39,308 bases of DNA. Source: an uncultured Alphaproteobacteria bacterium. Its GTDB lineage: Bacteria > Pseudomonadota > Alphaproteobacteria > HIMB59 > GCA-002718135. Every line of letters begins with the position of its first letter. Position 1 is the first letter of the stretch. This document shows, piece after piece, positions 26,580-36,076 of this stretch. Where the stretch lies: positions 1-39,308 of the forward strand of contig CABXSY010000013.1 of the NCBI GenBank assembly GCA_902514875.1, in the 5' to 3' direction. Both the position numbers and the translations under genes were made by a program. Below the pieces are notes generated by a model. It did no database searches. It saw only the letters and a program-made list of their open reading frames with translations, and was not told the DNA's origin.

Positions 26580-27320
26580 TTATTCTTTAGGAATTTCGCA
26601 AACAGGAATTGGCTTCATCTTATGAAGATTTGGCTTTCTAATTTCTTCGTATCTATTGTAGTATTCACTAGACTTATTTTCCATTGCTTCTTCTAATTGC
26701 TTATATGAAAGTCCAAGCTGACTTTCATCATTTCTACTGTCATCCCATAAACCATCTGTTGGCGCTGCGCTAATAATATCTTTTATAACCCCAATTTCTT
26801 CAGCTAATTCCCATACCTCAGTTTTAGTACAATCTGCTATTGGCGATATGTCTACGCCTCCATCACCATATTTTGTATAAAATCCAACACCAAAATCTTC
26901 AACTTTATTTCCAGTACCAACAACTATACCATTATTACTTTGAGCTATTTGGTATAAAGTTACCATTCTCAGTCTAGATCTTGAATTTGCAAAAGCTAAC
27001 TCACTATCAAAATTTTGCATCGTATTTTGAAAAGTTTTAAAAACATTATCTAACTCAACTATTTTTGTTTCTACATTTGGGTAATTTTGTTCTAAAAACT
27101 CTAAATGTCTTAAACTTAAATCATGTTGTGATGAATTTTGCTTAATAGGCATTGAAACAGCAATAGTTTTTAAACCAGTACGAGCACATAAGGTGCTAGT
27201 AAGAGCTGAGTCAACTCCTCCTGACACTCCAATTACTAGGGTAGTTGGATTTTTATTTATAGATACAGCATAGTCTTTAATCCATTTAGATATAAATGAA
27301 ATTTTATCTTTTAAATTCAT
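26580..27320 (-). CDS. nadE: NAD synthetase (ammonia-dependent type)
   Basis: Amidates nicotinic acid adenine dinucleotide to NAD. Its 246 residues hold only the ATP-pyrophosphatase domain, with PP-loop SGGVDS at 33-38, so it lacks the N-terminal nitrilase domain of glutamine-dependent NadE and would use ammonia. Further marks are FANSRSRLRMVTLYQIAQ, VVGTGNKVEDFGVGFYTKYG and GGVDISPIADCTKTEVWELA, and a terminal PTDGLWDDSRNDESQLG segment. nadK, for the next step to NADP, is 10 kb away in this window. gltX follows directly. Confidence 0.95.
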   Translation of the reverse strand: MNLKDKISFISKWIKDYAVSINKNPTTLVIGVSGGVDSALTSTLCARTGLKTIAVSMPIKQNSSQHDLSLRHLEFLEQNYPNVETKIVELDNVFKTFQNTMQNFDSELAFANSRSRLRMVTLYQIAQSNNGIVVGTGNKVEDFGVGFYTKYGDGGVDISPIADCTKTEVWELAEEIGVIKDIISAAPTDGLWDDSRNDESQLGLSYKQLEEAMENKSSEYYNRYEEIRKPNLHKMKPIPVCEIPKE

Positions 27321-27341
27321 AAGTAGTATATAAATATAAAT

Positions 27342-28715
27342 TTATAAATTTGAAGATTGCTTTGAGAGCAATTTTTCTTCTTTTAAAAAATCTGATAATA
27401 AAAAAGCCAATTCAAGAGACTGCGAGGCATTTAGTCTCGGATCACAATATGTATGATATCTATTTTTTAGATCTTCATCAGTTATTTCTTGAAGACCTCC
27501 CATACATTCTGTAACATCTTGACCAGTCATTTCTAAATGGACGCCACCAGGATACGTCCCTTCACTTCTGTGAATTTGAAAAAATTGCTGAATTTCAGAA
27601 ATTATATCTTTTAATGGCCTAGTTTTAAAACCTGTGTTAGATTTTATAGTATTTCCATGCATGGGATCACAAGTCCAAACAACATTTTTACCAGCTGAAT
27701 TAACTACCCTAATTATTTTTGGAAGTATTCCGCTAACTTTTTCATGACCCATTCTACATATCAGCGTTATTTTTCCAGCTTCATTATTTGGATTCAACAC
27801 ATCTAAAATCTTTAATAATTCTTCTGTTTTTGTGCTTGGGCCCACTTTAATACCTATAGGGTTCTCAATACCTCTTAAAAATTCAATATGTGCTCCATCC
27901 AGTTGTCGTGTTCTGTCACCTACCCATAACATGTGAGCTGAAACATCGTACCATTTACCTGAAGTACTATCTATTCTTGTTAATGCTTCCTCATATTGAA
28001 GAAGTAAAGCTTCATGACTTGTAAAGAAGTCAGTTTCATTTAATTGTCTTACGCTGTTTCCATTTATTCCACATGCCTCCATAAAAGATAAGCACTCGTC
28101 AATTCTAGAAGATATCTCTCTAAATTTAGCAGCATTCTCACCTTTAACAAAATTTAGGTTCCACTGATGTATTTTATTTAAATTGGCAAAACCGCCTTGA
28201 GAAAAAGCTCTTAATAAATTAAGTGTTGATGCGGACTGATTGTAGGCTTGAATTAATCTATCTGGATTAGGATCTCTTTCTTTTTGATTGAAGTCGATCC
28301 CATTAATTATATCGCCTTTATAAGACTCAAGTTCTAAATCATTAATAACTTCTGTTGCAGATGATCTTGGCTTTGCAAACTGTCCGGCAATTCTTCCTAC
28401 TTTAACAATTGGACAAGAAGCGCCAAACGTCAAAACAACAGCCATTTGTAGAATAACTTTAAATGTATCTCTAATATTATCTGGATGAAAATCTGCAAAA
28501 CTTTCTGCACAATCTCCACCTTGTAATAAAAAGGCATTTCCGTTTGCAACTTCACCAAGTTTCTTTTTTAATAGTCTTGCCTCTCCAGCAAAAACTAAAG
28601 GTGGATATTTGGAAATTTCATTTAGAGTTTTATTTAGATGATCTTCATTCTGATATTTTGGCATATGAAGAGCATCTTTATTTCTCCAACTTTTAGGTGA
28701 CCATTTATCGCTCAT
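27342..28715 (-). CDS. aroG: 3-deoxy-7-phosphoheptulonate synthase, class II
   Basis: First step of the shikimate pathway, condensing phosphoenolpyruvate and erythrose-4-phosphate. The 457 residues belong to the class II (plant/actinobacterial type) family, unrelated in length to E. coli AroG. The opening is WSPKSWRNKDALHMPKY, followed by PPLVFAGEARLLKKKL, LLQGGDCAESF, GRIAGQFAKPRSS, and the metal/PEP-site blocks VGDRTRQLDGAHIEFLRG, GIKVGPST, LICRMGHEK and WTCDPMHGN. GGVHLEMTGQDVTECMGG lies near the C-terminus. It is 47 bp from glmU upstream and 21 bp from nadE downstream. Confidence 0.97.
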   Translation of the reverse strand: MSDKWSPKSWRNKDALHMPKYQNEDHLNKTLNEISKYPPLVFAGEARLLKKKLGEVANGNAFLLQGGDCAESFADFHPDNIRDTFKVILQMAVVLTFGASCPIVKVGRIAGQFAKPRSSATEVINDLELESYKGDIINGIDFNQKERDPNPDRLIQAYNQSASTLNLLRAFSQGGFANLNKIHQWNLNFVKGENAAKFREISSRIDECLSFMEACGINGNSVRQLNETDFFTSHEALLLQYEEALTRIDSTSGKWYDVSAHMLWVGDRTRQLDGAHIEFLRGIENPIGIKVGPSTKTEELLKILDVLNPNNEAGKITLICRMGHEKVSGILPKIIRVVNSAGKNVVWTCDPMHGNTIKSNTGFKTRPLKDIISEIQQFFQIHRSEGTYPGGVHLEMTGQDVTECMGGLQEITDEDLKNRYHTYCDPRLNASQSLELAFLLSDFLKEEKLLSKQSSNL

Positions 28716-28762
28716 AATTAGAAAAGGCTCATAAACCCTAATAAATCCTGAAACAAGGGTTA

Positions 28763-30061
28763 TTATTTAGACCTTTTATTTCTTAGAATTTTTAAGGCTG
28801 ATCTTTCAATAGCAAGTGAATTTTTGGGAATATTTTTAGTAATAACACTACCTGCACCAATTCTAGATTTAGACTCAATTACAACTGGAGCAATGAGTGA
28901 TGTGTTTGAACCTATAAATACGTTATCTTTTATTATCGTTTTGTGTTTTTTCTTTCCATCATAGTTACAAGTTATTGTACCAGCGCCTATATTTACATTA
29001 TTTCCTATTTCTGAATCTCCAACATATGAAAGATGAGCAATAGAAACATTATTTCCAATTTTAGAATTTTTAATTTCTACAAAGTTACCGATCTTTGATT
29101 TTTTTCCGATTTTTGTTTTTGGCCTTAATCTAGCACTTGGACCAATTTGTGAATTTTCATCTATTGTAACTTCTTCTAAGTATGAATTACTTTTAATTAT
29201 TGAACCTTTTTTTATAATTGTTTTTTCCTTGATTGTAACATTGCTTTCGATTGTAACAGTAGGTTCAATTTTGGTATCATAGCTTAAATAACAAGTATTG
29301 GGTTTTAAAAAATTGACTCCGTTTTTTATAAAATTTTTTACATATTTTTTTTGCAAGATATTTTGTACAATATTAAAATCATCTAATGTATTTATGCCCA
29401 GCATTGTTTCTTTGTTGCACTTAATATAATTGATAGGAATATTTTTTTTTGAAAAAATTTTGCATATATCAGGAAGATATCTTTCTTTTTTAGTTTTATT
29501 TTCTTTAATATTTTTTAAATTATTAAATAATAATTTAGTATTAGCTATTAAAATACCAGAATTACATAAATTGATTTTTTTTTGTTCAGGTTTTAAATTG
29601 ATTTGCTCAATAATTTCTTCAACATTGTTATTATTTAATAATAATCTGCCATAACCATGTGGTTCTGAAGTATTAAATGCAATTAATGAAGCTTTCGCTT
29701 TACTTTTTTTAAATTTACTTACTAGTTTTCTTATATCTTTAACTTCAACTAAGGGTGTATCACCAAATAAAATTAAAATATTCTTTGATTTAACATATTT
29801 TTTAACTTGCTCAATTGCATCTGCAGTTCCTTTTTGTTTTTTTTGAACGACTAACTTAGAGGTATTTAATATTAACTTTAATTCCTCTTTATTTTTTTCA
29901 TTACATACAATTAATATATTTTTACCTGATATTTTTTTTGCAATATTAAAAATATGTGAAACAATTGGCAATCCACATAATGGATAAACAAGCTTTGATT
30001 TACTTGCTTTAAACCTCGTGCTATTGCCTGCAGCAAGTATAACAGTTGTGATATCAGACAT
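28763..30061 (-). CDS. glmU: Bifunctional UDP-GlcNAc pyrophosphorylase / GlcN-1-P acetyltransferase
   Basis: Makes UDP-N-acetylglucosamine for peptidoglycan and lipopolysaccharide. The N-terminal nucleotidyltransferase domain starts VILAAGNSTRFKASKSK (8-24), a variant of the usual LAAGxGTRM...K signature, and has LCGLPIVSHI and ILFGDTPLV. The C-terminal left-handed beta-helix has hexapeptide repeats (from about residue 245), including RLRPKTKIGKKSKIGNFVEIKN, the catalytic region AHLSYVGDSEIG and NIGAGTITCNYDGKKKHKT. At 432 residues it is slightly shorter than usual (about 450). It sits 4 bp downstream of the ParA-type gene and upstream of aroG. Confidence 0.96.
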   Translation of the reverse strand: MSDITTVILAAGNSTRFKASKSKLVYPLCGLPIVSHIFNIAKKISGKNILIVCNEKNKEELKLILNTSKLVVQKKQKGTADAIEQVKKYVKSKNILILFGDTPLVEVKDIRKLVSKFKKSKAKASLIAFNTSEPHGYGRLLLNNNNVEEIIEQINLKPEQKKINLCNSGILIANTKLLFNNLKNIKENKTKKERYLPDICKIFSKKNIPINYIKCNKETMLGINTLDDFNIVQNILQKKYVKNFIKNGVNFLKPNTCYLSYDTKIEPTVTIESNVTIKEKTIIKKGSIIKSNSYLEEVTIDENSQIGPSARLRPKTKIGKKSKIGNFVEIKNSKIGNNVSIAHLSYVGDSEIGNNVNIGAGTITCNYDGKKKHKTIIKDNVFIGSNTSLIAPVVIESKSRIGAGSVITKNIPKNSLAIERSALKILRNKRSK

Positions 30062-30065
30062 TAAG

Positions 30066-30698
30066 TTAGAAATTTCTTAAAATTTCGTTTCCAACATTAA
30101 TTATTTCTTTTGAGGCATCTGATGTAACGCTTATATCAACTACCCCTCTTCCAACTGAGAATGTTTCTGCGAATAATACTTTGCTAGATAATCTAGACCT
30201 AGCAATTTTTGCGCCTGCATATCTTAAGCGTAAAATCATTGCGTCAGTTAATTTTGCTCTTGGCATTACTCTGTTAAGAATAATTATTGGATTTTTTTTC
30301 TCTTGTTTTGCAATTTTTAAAAAAGGTAGTGTCGCCATTAAATCTAAAGGGCTAGGTTGCACTGGAACAAATACCCTATCAGATGCTTTAACAACCTGCA
30401 TTGTTTCAAAGGTTATAGAGGGAGGACTATCAATTATTATAAAATCATATTTTCTTTTTATAGCTTTAATTTGATCTATCAAATCCCTAATATCAAAATT
30501 TAATTCTGTAATTCCAATATCATCAGCACCATAATAACTTTTTCTTGCTTCTAGCCAATATGATAGGCTTTGTTGAGGGTCTGCATCTATCACTGCTACT
30601 TTGTAACCACTATTGCTCCACAAAACAGATAGGTTTGCAGATAAGGTAGATTTTCCTGAGCCACCCTTTTGATTAGAAAATGCTATAACTTTTCCCAT
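30066..30698 (-). CDS. ParA-family ATPase (orphan)
   Basis: A 210-residue deviant Walker ATPase of the ParA/MinD/Soj group. The deviant Walker A is KGGSGKST (11-18) in NQKGGSGKSTLSANL, followed by VAVIDADPQQSLSYWLEAR and Walker B-like FIIIDSPPS. No N-terminal DNA-binding domain and no ParB gene nearby are present, so this is not a typical parAB locus. Such single ATPases position cargo proteins, plasmids or cell structures on the nucleoid; the cargo here is unknown. It starts divergently from tsaC across 57 bp. glmU follows 4 bp after its stop. Confidence 0.9.
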   Translation of the reverse strand: MGKVIAFSNQKGGSGKSTLSANLSVLWSNSGYKVAVIDADPQQSLSYWLEARKSYYGADDIGITELNFDIRDLIDQIKAIKRKYDFIIIDSPPSITFETMQVVKASDRVFVPVQPSPLDLMATLPFLKIAKQEKKNPIIILNRVMPRAKLTDAMILRLRYAGAKIARSRLSSKVLFAETFSVGRGVVDISVTSDASKEIINVGNEILRNF

Positions 30699-30755
30699 AT
30701 ACAGCTATTGATAATAACTATTTTAAAGATAGATGGAAACATTTTATAAAAAAAT

Positions 30756-31673
30756 ATGAAAAAAAATAAGTTAGATTTAGCAAAAAAATTATTAAGTGGT
30801 GGAGAACTTGTAATATTTCCTACAGAAACAGTATTTGGCTTAGGTGCTGATGCAACAAATAATAGGGCTGTAAAATCAATTTTTAAAGTAAAAAAAAGAC
30901 CGGCAAACAATCCTATTATCTGTCACTTTAAAGATATAAATCAAATTGAAAAATATTTTGATTTAAGCAAATTTGAAAAAAAATTAGGTTCAAAATTTTG
31001 GCCTGGCCCCTTAACAATAATATTAAAGAAAAAGAAAGACTCTAAAATATCAAATTTAGTTTCAAATAAATCAAATTTAGTTGGATGTAGAATTCCTAGC
31101 AATAAATTGGCCAATAAGTTAATTACTTTATTTGATATACCTATTGCTGCCCCTAGCGCTAATCTTTCTGAGAGAACATCAGTAACAAATATAATGGATA
31201 TTGACCCAAGTTTAGAAAAGAAAATTTTTGTTTTAAAAGATAAACAATCAACTCACGGCCTAGAGTCTACAGTAGTAAAAATTGATAATAGAAATAGAAT
31301 TGAAGTATTAAGATATGGAAGCATTACTGTTGAAGAGTTAAACAAGTTTGCAAAAGTAAAAATCAAAAAAAAATCTTCAATTTCCCCTGGTAATTTAAAA
31401 AAACACTATTCAACCTTAAAGCCAATAAGAATGAATGCAAAAAAAATACTAAAAGATGAGGGTTTATTAAATTTTGGTAATAATAAATTAAAGTCTAATA
31501 TAATTAATTTAAATTTGAGTAATAAAAAAAATTTAAATGAGGCAGCAAAAAATTTTTACCATTTTCTTCATAAATTAGATCAAAGTAAATGCAAAAAAAT
31601 TGCTGTAGCAGAAATACCTGATAAAGGATTAGGTAAAACTATAAATGACAGATTGAGAAGAGCAGTTAAGTAA
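30756..31673 (+). CDS. tsaC: L-threonylcarbamoyladenylate synthase, Sua5-type
   Basis: Makes threonylcarbamoyl-AMP, the intermediate for t6A37 of ANN-decoding tRNAs. At 305 residues it is the longer Sua5 form. The YrdC domain (about 1-195) has GGELVIFPTETVFGLGADA (about 15-33), KRPANNPIICH, KFWPGPLTIILKK and PIAAPSANLSE. A C-terminal Sua5 domain follows with SPGNLKKHYSTLKP, the family's conserved linker motif. It is divergent from the ParA gene and convergent with puuB, with only 1 bp between the two stop codons. Confidence 0.95.
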   Translation: MKKNKLDLAKKLLSGGELVIFPTETVFGLGADATNNRAVKSIFKVKKRPANNPIICHFKDINQIEKYFDLSKFEKKLGSKFWPGPLTIILKKKKDSKISNLVSNKSNLVGCRIPSNKLANKLITLFDIPIAAPSANLSERTSVTNIMDIDPSLEKKIFVLKDKQSTHGLESTVVKIDNRNRIEVLRYGSITVEELNKFAKVKIKKKSSISPGNLKKHYSTLKPIRMNAKKILKDEGLLNFGNNKLKSNIINLNLSNKKNLNEAAKNFYHFLHKLDQSKCKKIAVAEIPDKGLGKTINDRLRRAVK

Positions 31674-31674
31674 A

Positions 31675-32997
31675 TTATAATCTATTTAAATAATCCATTA
31701 ATCTATAATAAATAATAGCTGATGAATACAAAGGTCTTCTAAAAATATTTCCACCTGGAATTTTAAAATGATTAATTTTCTCAAATATATCAAAATTATT
31801 TGATTTATTTAAAATTTTTTCAGCTACCATTTTTCCACCCATAATACTCATAGCTAGACCATGACCAGAATAAGCGTGTGCGTAGTAAAGCTTTTGATTC
31901 ATTATAGTTCCAAAAATAGGTAATCTATTTACTGATATCGCTAATGTTCCTCCCCAAGAAAATTCAATTTTAAATTTTTTTAACTCTGGAAAAACTTTAT
32001 ACATTCTTTTAGAGACAAAAGTTTTAGCATCTTTTACGAAATGAGATGTAATAGTTTCAGGTCCTCCAAATAGAAGTCTGTAATCTTCTGAAAATCTATA
32101 ATAGTCGATCATAAATCTAGAATCTATTACACCACAATTTCTTTTAATTAATTTACTTGCCAGATCTTTTCCGATTGGTTCTGTTGCAATAATATAATTA
32201 TTTATTGGCATAAAATAATTTCTTTTTGATCCTAAAAGATTATCAAGATAACCATTGCAACCAATAATTACTTTCTTTGCTTTAATAACATTTTTTCCAG
32301 AATGAATTATCACTTCTTTTTGATTATCAATAATCTTATCAGCAGGAGAATTTTCAAATATATTTATACCTTTAGCTAAACACACTTCTGCTAATCCATA
32401 TGTCAGTTTTAATGGATTTAGATGATAAGAATCTTTTAAAAGCATTCCTGAGAAATATCTGTCGCTATGAACTTCTTCTCTTATTGAAGTGTGGTTGAAG
32501 TATTCATAGTTATTGTAATTATAATTCTTTTGCATATGCTCTATTTCATCTTGAAAATATTTATAATCTTTTTTTGTATTACCTACATGAAGAATACCTG
32601 GTCTAAAGGCACAATCTATTTTGTGTTTTTCAATTAAATTAACTACATTAGAAACGGCCTCCAATCCAATTTGCCAAAAAAATTTAGCTTTCTCTAAACC
32701 AAATTTTTTTTCTAAATAGAATTGATCTTTTCTCATTCCAATTCCTAGTTGACCACCATTCCTCCCAGATGCACCGGATCCAATTTTATTTGCTTCCAAA
32801 ATAGTAATTGATAAACCGCTATTAGATAAATTTAATGCTGAAGAAATACCTGTTAAACCACCTCCGATAATACAGACATCAGTTGAAATATTTTCATCTA
32901 ATTTACTTTGATTAGGAAAAATAGGCGCTGAAAATTTATAAAAACTCTCTTTTTCATTATCATGTTGATTAAAAGTTCTTTTTTTTGTAGTAATCAT
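31675..32997 (-). CDS. puuB: FAD-dependent oxidoreductase, gamma-glutamylputrescine oxidase type
   Basis: A 440-residue D-amino-acid-oxidase-fold flavoenzyme. The FAD-binding Rossmann motif is VCIIGGGLTGISSALNL (GGGLTG at 45-50), followed by GASGRNGGQLG and, near the C-terminus, FSWGGTLAISVNRLP and YYAHAYSGHGLAMSIMGGKM. This combination is typical of PuuB/OrdL enzymes that oxidise gamma-glutamylputrescine to the aldehyde. Context strengthens the call: it is divergent, 50 bp away, from a PuuA-type glutamine synthetase and near polyamine transport genes. Other DAO family substrates (glycine, sarcosine) cannot be excluded from sequence alone. Confidence 0.83.
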   Translation of the reverse strand: MITTKKRTFNQHDNEKESFYKFSAPIFPNQSKLDENISTDVCIIGGGLTGISSALNLSNSGLSITILEANKIGSGASGRNGGQLGIGMRKDQFYLEKKFGLEKAKFFWQIGLEAVSNVVNLIEKHKIDCAFRPGILHVGNTKKDYKYFQDEIEHMQKNYNYNNYEYFNHTSIREEVHSDRYFSGMLLKDSYHLNPLKLTYGLAEVCLAKGINIFENSPADKIIDNQKEVIIHSGKNVIKAKKVIIGCNGYLDNLLGSKRNYFMPINNYIIATEPIGKDLASKLIKRNCGVIDSRFMIDYYRFSEDYRLLFGGPETITSHFVKDAKTFVSKRMYKVFPELKKFKIEFSWGGTLAISVNRLPIFGTIMNQKLYYAHAYSGHGLAMSIMGGKMVAEKILNKSNNFDIFEKINHFKIPGGNIFRRPLYSSAIIYYRLMDYLNRL

Positions 32998-33020
32998 TAA
33001 CTTATCATTAATGGTTTAAT

Positions 33021-33026
33021 TATAAT
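33021..33026 (+). promoter_or_regulatory. Possible -10 element of puuA
   Basis: A perfect TATAAT lies 22 bp before the puuA ATG, in the 50-bp gap between divergent puuB and puuA. No convincing -35 is found at 16-18 bp upstream, so an activator-dependent or extended promoter is possible. The call is weak in this AT-rich spacer. Confidence 0.3.
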
Positions 33027-33047
33027 TAGTAAACAAACTCTCTCAAT

Positions 33048-34415
33048 ATGATTGAAAAATTTCAAAATTGGTTTCAAGAAAATTCTATTACAGAAGTAGA
33101 ATGCTTAGTTCCAGATCTTGGAGGTATTGCAAGAGGAAAAATTTTGCCGACCAATAAATTTTTGAAAGGGTTGGAGGATGAAAGTCACAGATTGCCACAA
33201 TCAACTTTTATTCAAACTATATCAGGAGATTATGCAACTGAGGACTCGGCTGGTGCATTACCAAGAAGTGTTTACAATCCAACTGATATTGATGTAATTT
33301 TAAAACCAGATTTTGATACAATGAGAGTCGTGCCATGGTACGAGGACCCTACTGCACAAATTATCTGCGATGCAATAAATCTTAACGGAGATGATGTTAT
33401 AAATTCTAGTAGGAATGCTCTGAAAAATATTCTTAAACTTTATAAAAAAGATAAATTAACACCAATTGTTTCGCCAGAATTAGAATTTTATTTAGTGAAA
33501 CCTAATTCTGACTCAGATTATCCTCTTGAAGTGCCTGTCGGACAATCAGGTAGGCAAGAAACAGGTAAGCAAGCCTTGGGTATAGATGCTGTTAACGAAT
33601 TTGATCATCTTTTTGAGGATGTATATAATTATTGTGAAGCGCAAAATATTGAAATTGATACTATCAATCATGAATCTGGCTCAGCTCAGATGGAAATTAA
33701 TTTTCAACATGGTGATCCTTTAGATCTAGCAGACCAGGTTTTTTTATTTAAACGAACTCTAAGACAGTCAGCTTTGAAACATAAACTTCATGCAACATTT
33801 ATGGCAAAACCTATGGAAAACCAACCTGGTAGCGCAATGCACATCCATCAATCGATATATAATGAAAAAAATAAAAATATTTTTTTTAATCAATCATCTA
33901 AAATTTCAAGAAAAATGAAAAACTATTTAGGTGGTTTGGAAAAATATACTCCATTATTAATGCCAATATACGCTCCAAATATAAATTCATTTAGAAGATT
34001 GTTTGCAACTTGGGGTGCTCCAAAAAATGTTAAATGGGGAATAGGTAATAGAAGTTGTGGTTTTAGAATTCCATCAATTGAGGAAAGGAATATACGTATT
34101 GAAAATAGAATTCCTGGATCTGATACAAATCCATATCTAGTTTTTGCAGCTAATTTAGCTTCAGGATATTTAGGAATGAAAAACAATTTAAAACCAAATC
34201 CAGAAACCAAAGATAGTGCATTTAAAGATAAAAATTCTAATCTACCTAAAAATATGGATGAGTCATTAGCTCTCTTTGAAAATGATGAAGATATAAAATC
34301 GATATTTAATGAAAAATTTGTAAGATCTATTGCTGCTATAAGAAGAGTTGAGTATCAAGCGTATTTATCAGTAATAAGTTCTTGGGAAAGAGAATATTTA
34401 TTACTTAATGTTTAA
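33048..34415 (+). CDS. puuA: Glutamine-synthetase-family enzyme, gamma-glutamylputrescine synthetase type
   Basis: A 455-residue glutamine synthetase-fold ligase that would join glutamate to putrescine with ATP. It has the family's catalytic blocks: ELEFYLVKP (metal site), NHESGSAQMEINFQHGDPL, MAKPMENQPGSAMHIHQS, NRSCGFRIPS and RIENRIPGSDTNPYLVFAA. The C-terminal adenylylation Tyr motif of ordinary GlnA is not evident. Divergent puuB and convergent polyamine permease genes support polyamine degradation rather than ammonia assimilation. Its last 11 bp overlap the 3' end of the permease gene on the opposite strand. A glutamyl-alkylamine ligase for another amine is the alternative. Confidence 0.85.
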   Translation: MIEKFQNWFQENSITEVECLVPDLGGIARGKILPTNKFLKGLEDESHRLPQSTFIQTISGDYATEDSAGALPRSVYNPTDIDVILKPDFDTMRVVPWYEDPTAQIICDAINLNGDDVINSSRNALKNILKLYKKDKLTPIVSPELEFYLVKPNSDSDYPLEVPVGQSGRQETGKQALGIDAVNEFDHLFEDVYNYCEAQNIEIDTINHESGSAQMEINFQHGDPLDLADQVFLFKRTLRQSALKHKLHATFMAKPMENQPGSAMHIHQSIYNEKNKNIFFNQSSKISRKMKNYLGGLEKYTPLLMPIYAPNINSFRRLFATWGAPKNVKWGIGNRSCGFRIPSIEERNIRIENRIPGSDTNPYLVFAANLASGYLGMKNNLKPNPETKDSAFKDKNSNLPKNMDESLALFENDEDIKSIFNEKFVRSIAAIRRVEYQAYLSVISSWEREYLLLNV

Positions 34416-35199
34416 ATTTTTTATTAAAATAAAAATAAAATAAACCAATTATTATCAAAGCAAACATTAAAATTGCTGATAGTGCGTTTACTTCAGGACT
34501 CAATCCTAATCTGACTTTAGAAAAAACTACAATAGGCAATGTATTAGCTCCTGGTCCAGTAGTAAAACTAGCCACTACTAAATCATCTAAAGAAATTGTA
34601 AAAGCTAATAACCACCCAGCAATAACAGAAGGTAAAATTATTGGAAAAGTTATCTTATAGAGTACCTTGGTATAATTATAACCAAGATCCATGGCAGCTT
34701 CTTCTATATTTTTATTAAAATCAGTTAATCTTGCTTGGATAATAATTGCTACGAATGCAATACAAAAAGTTACATGTGATATAAAAATAGTTAATTGTCC
34801 TCTAGATGATGGAAATCCAATTACATTATTTAAGCTTATAAAAAATAGTAGCATTGAAAGACCTAAAATTAATTCTGGTAAAACCAAAGGTGTTGAAGAA
34901 AGAAAAATATAGAATGATTTGAAAGGAATTTTTCTTATTCTTACAAGTGAATATCCAATCATAACTCCTAAAATTGTAGCAAAAGTTGCAGACAGAGCTG
35001 CAATTTTAATACTAATAATAAATGCCTCAATGATTTGTTCATTATTAAATAATTCATTGTACCATCTTAAAGAAAATCCTTTCCAAACCATTACTCTTTT
35101 ATTTTCATTAAATGAGTAAAAAATTAAAACTAAAATTGGGAAATATAAAAAAAATAAACCTAAAAAAATAACTGTATTTTTGATTAAGCTAGATTTCAT
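34405..35199 (-). CDS. potI: Polyamine ABC transporter permease (PotI type)
   Basis: A 264-residue inner-membrane permease with about six transmembrane helices. The ABC-permease EAA loop is EEAAMDLGYNYTKVLYKITF (about 166-185), continuing through a conserved Gly to LPSVIAGWLLAF. The N-terminal helix is VIFLGLFFLYFPILVLIFYS, and VWKGFSLRWYNELFNN is a typical PotI/PotC signature. It is the last gene of an operon-like series. Its start overlaps the potH stop by 11 bp, and its end overlaps puuA on the other strand. Confidence 0.93.
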   Translation of the reverse strand: MKSSLIKNTVIFLGLFFLYFPILVLIFYSFNENKRVMVWKGFSLRWYNELFNNEQIIEAFIISIKIAALSATFATILGVMIGYSLVRIRKIPFKSFYIFLSSTPLVLPELILGLSMLLFFISLNNVIGFPSSRGQLTIFISHVTFCIAFVAIIIQARLTDFNKNIEEAAMDLGYNYTKVLYKITFPIILPSVIAGWLLAFTISLDDLVVASFTTGPGANTLPIVVFSKVRLGLSPEVNALSAILMFALIIIGLFYFYFNKKFKH

Positions 35200-36076
35200 T
35201 TTTTTGACTCCAACGAGAATAGAGTATTTGAAAAATCACAATTGGTAAAACCAAAATAATAATTCCACTAAAAGCTAATGCGCTGGCACCAGGCCAATTT
35301 CTATTAACAAAGAATTCCTCCCATAATATTTTTCCATAATACAATCTATCACTGCCACCTAACATTTCAGGTATAATAAATTCTCCAACTACCGGTATAA
35401 AAACCAATAATGATCCTGCGATAATTCCCGGAACAGATAATGGAAGTATAACTTTAAAAAAGGTTTTAAAACGATTTAGCCCCAAATCTTTTGATGCTTC
35501 AATTAAATTTAAATCAAATTTATTTAAGTATCCATAAAGAGGTAAAATCATCAAAGGTAAATAAGTGTATACAATTCCCATTATGACAGCATATTGATTG
35601 TATAATAATTGAAGTGGTTCTGACGTTATCCCTAGGTTTAGAAGTATTACATTTAAAATTCCATTATTCTGCAAAATTATTTTCCATGCATATACTCTTA
35701 ATAAAAATGATGACCAAAATGGAATGACTACTAAAACTAATAAGATATTTCTTAATCTAATATTTGAAGTTGCAATATAAAAAGCTAAAGGAAACCCAAT
35801 AAATAAACAAAAAAAAGTAGATATTAGAGCTAGAATCAAAGAGTTTACAAAAGATCCAATATAATAATAATCACTAAATATATAAATATAGTTTTCAAAT
35901 GTAGTATTGATCTTAATTCCATTATCAAAAAGAAAAATATCTTGATAAGGAGGCATACCCCATTCTGATACCGAAATTGATATTTTAAAAATTATAGCTA
36001 ATGGAATTAAAAAAAATAGAACAAGCCAAAAGTATGGAGTAAAAACAAAATATTTTTCAAATGATTTATTTTTCAA
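35189..36076 (-). CDS. potH: Polyamine ABC transporter permease (PotH type)
   Basis: A 295-residue permease, partner of the PotI-like protein. The first helix is about residues 13-33 (FWLVLFFLIPLAIIFKIS). The EAA loop is EASKDLGLNRFKTFFKVILP (about 195-214), and the C-terminal part has VGEFIIPEMLGG and the conserved NWPGASALAFSG. Together with potI it forms the heterodimeric channel of a spermidine/putrescine importer. It starts immediately after the stop of the ATPase gene (no gap) and overlaps potI by 11 bp, so all three are translated as a tight unit. Confidence 0.93.
   Translation of the reverse strand: MKNKSFEKYFVFTPYFWLVLFFLIPLAIIFKISISVSEWGMPPYQDIFLFDNGIKINTTFENYIYIFSDYYYIGSFVNSLILALISTFFCLFIGFPLAFYIATSNIRLRNILLVLVVIPFWSSFLLRVYAWKIILQNNGILNVILLNLGITSEPLQLLYNQYAVIMGIVYTYLPLMILPLYGYLNKFDLNLIEASKDLGLNRFKTFFKVILPLSVPGIIAGSLLVFIPVVGEFIIPEMLGGSDRLYYGKILWEEFFVNRNWPGASALAFSGIIILVLPIVIFQILYSRWSQKNEI

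Noticed and set aside
28734-28761. AACCCT/AGGGTT inverted repeat between glmU and aroG as an attenuator or terminator
   Set aside because: Only 6 bp of stem with a 16-nt loop and no U-tract; expected by chance and not convincing.
34691-34912. Open reading frames antisense to real genes, for example opposite potI, recA-alaS and cimA
   Set aside because: They lie wholly inside well-supported genes, have no recognisable domains, and arise from the low stop frequency opposite conserved codons.
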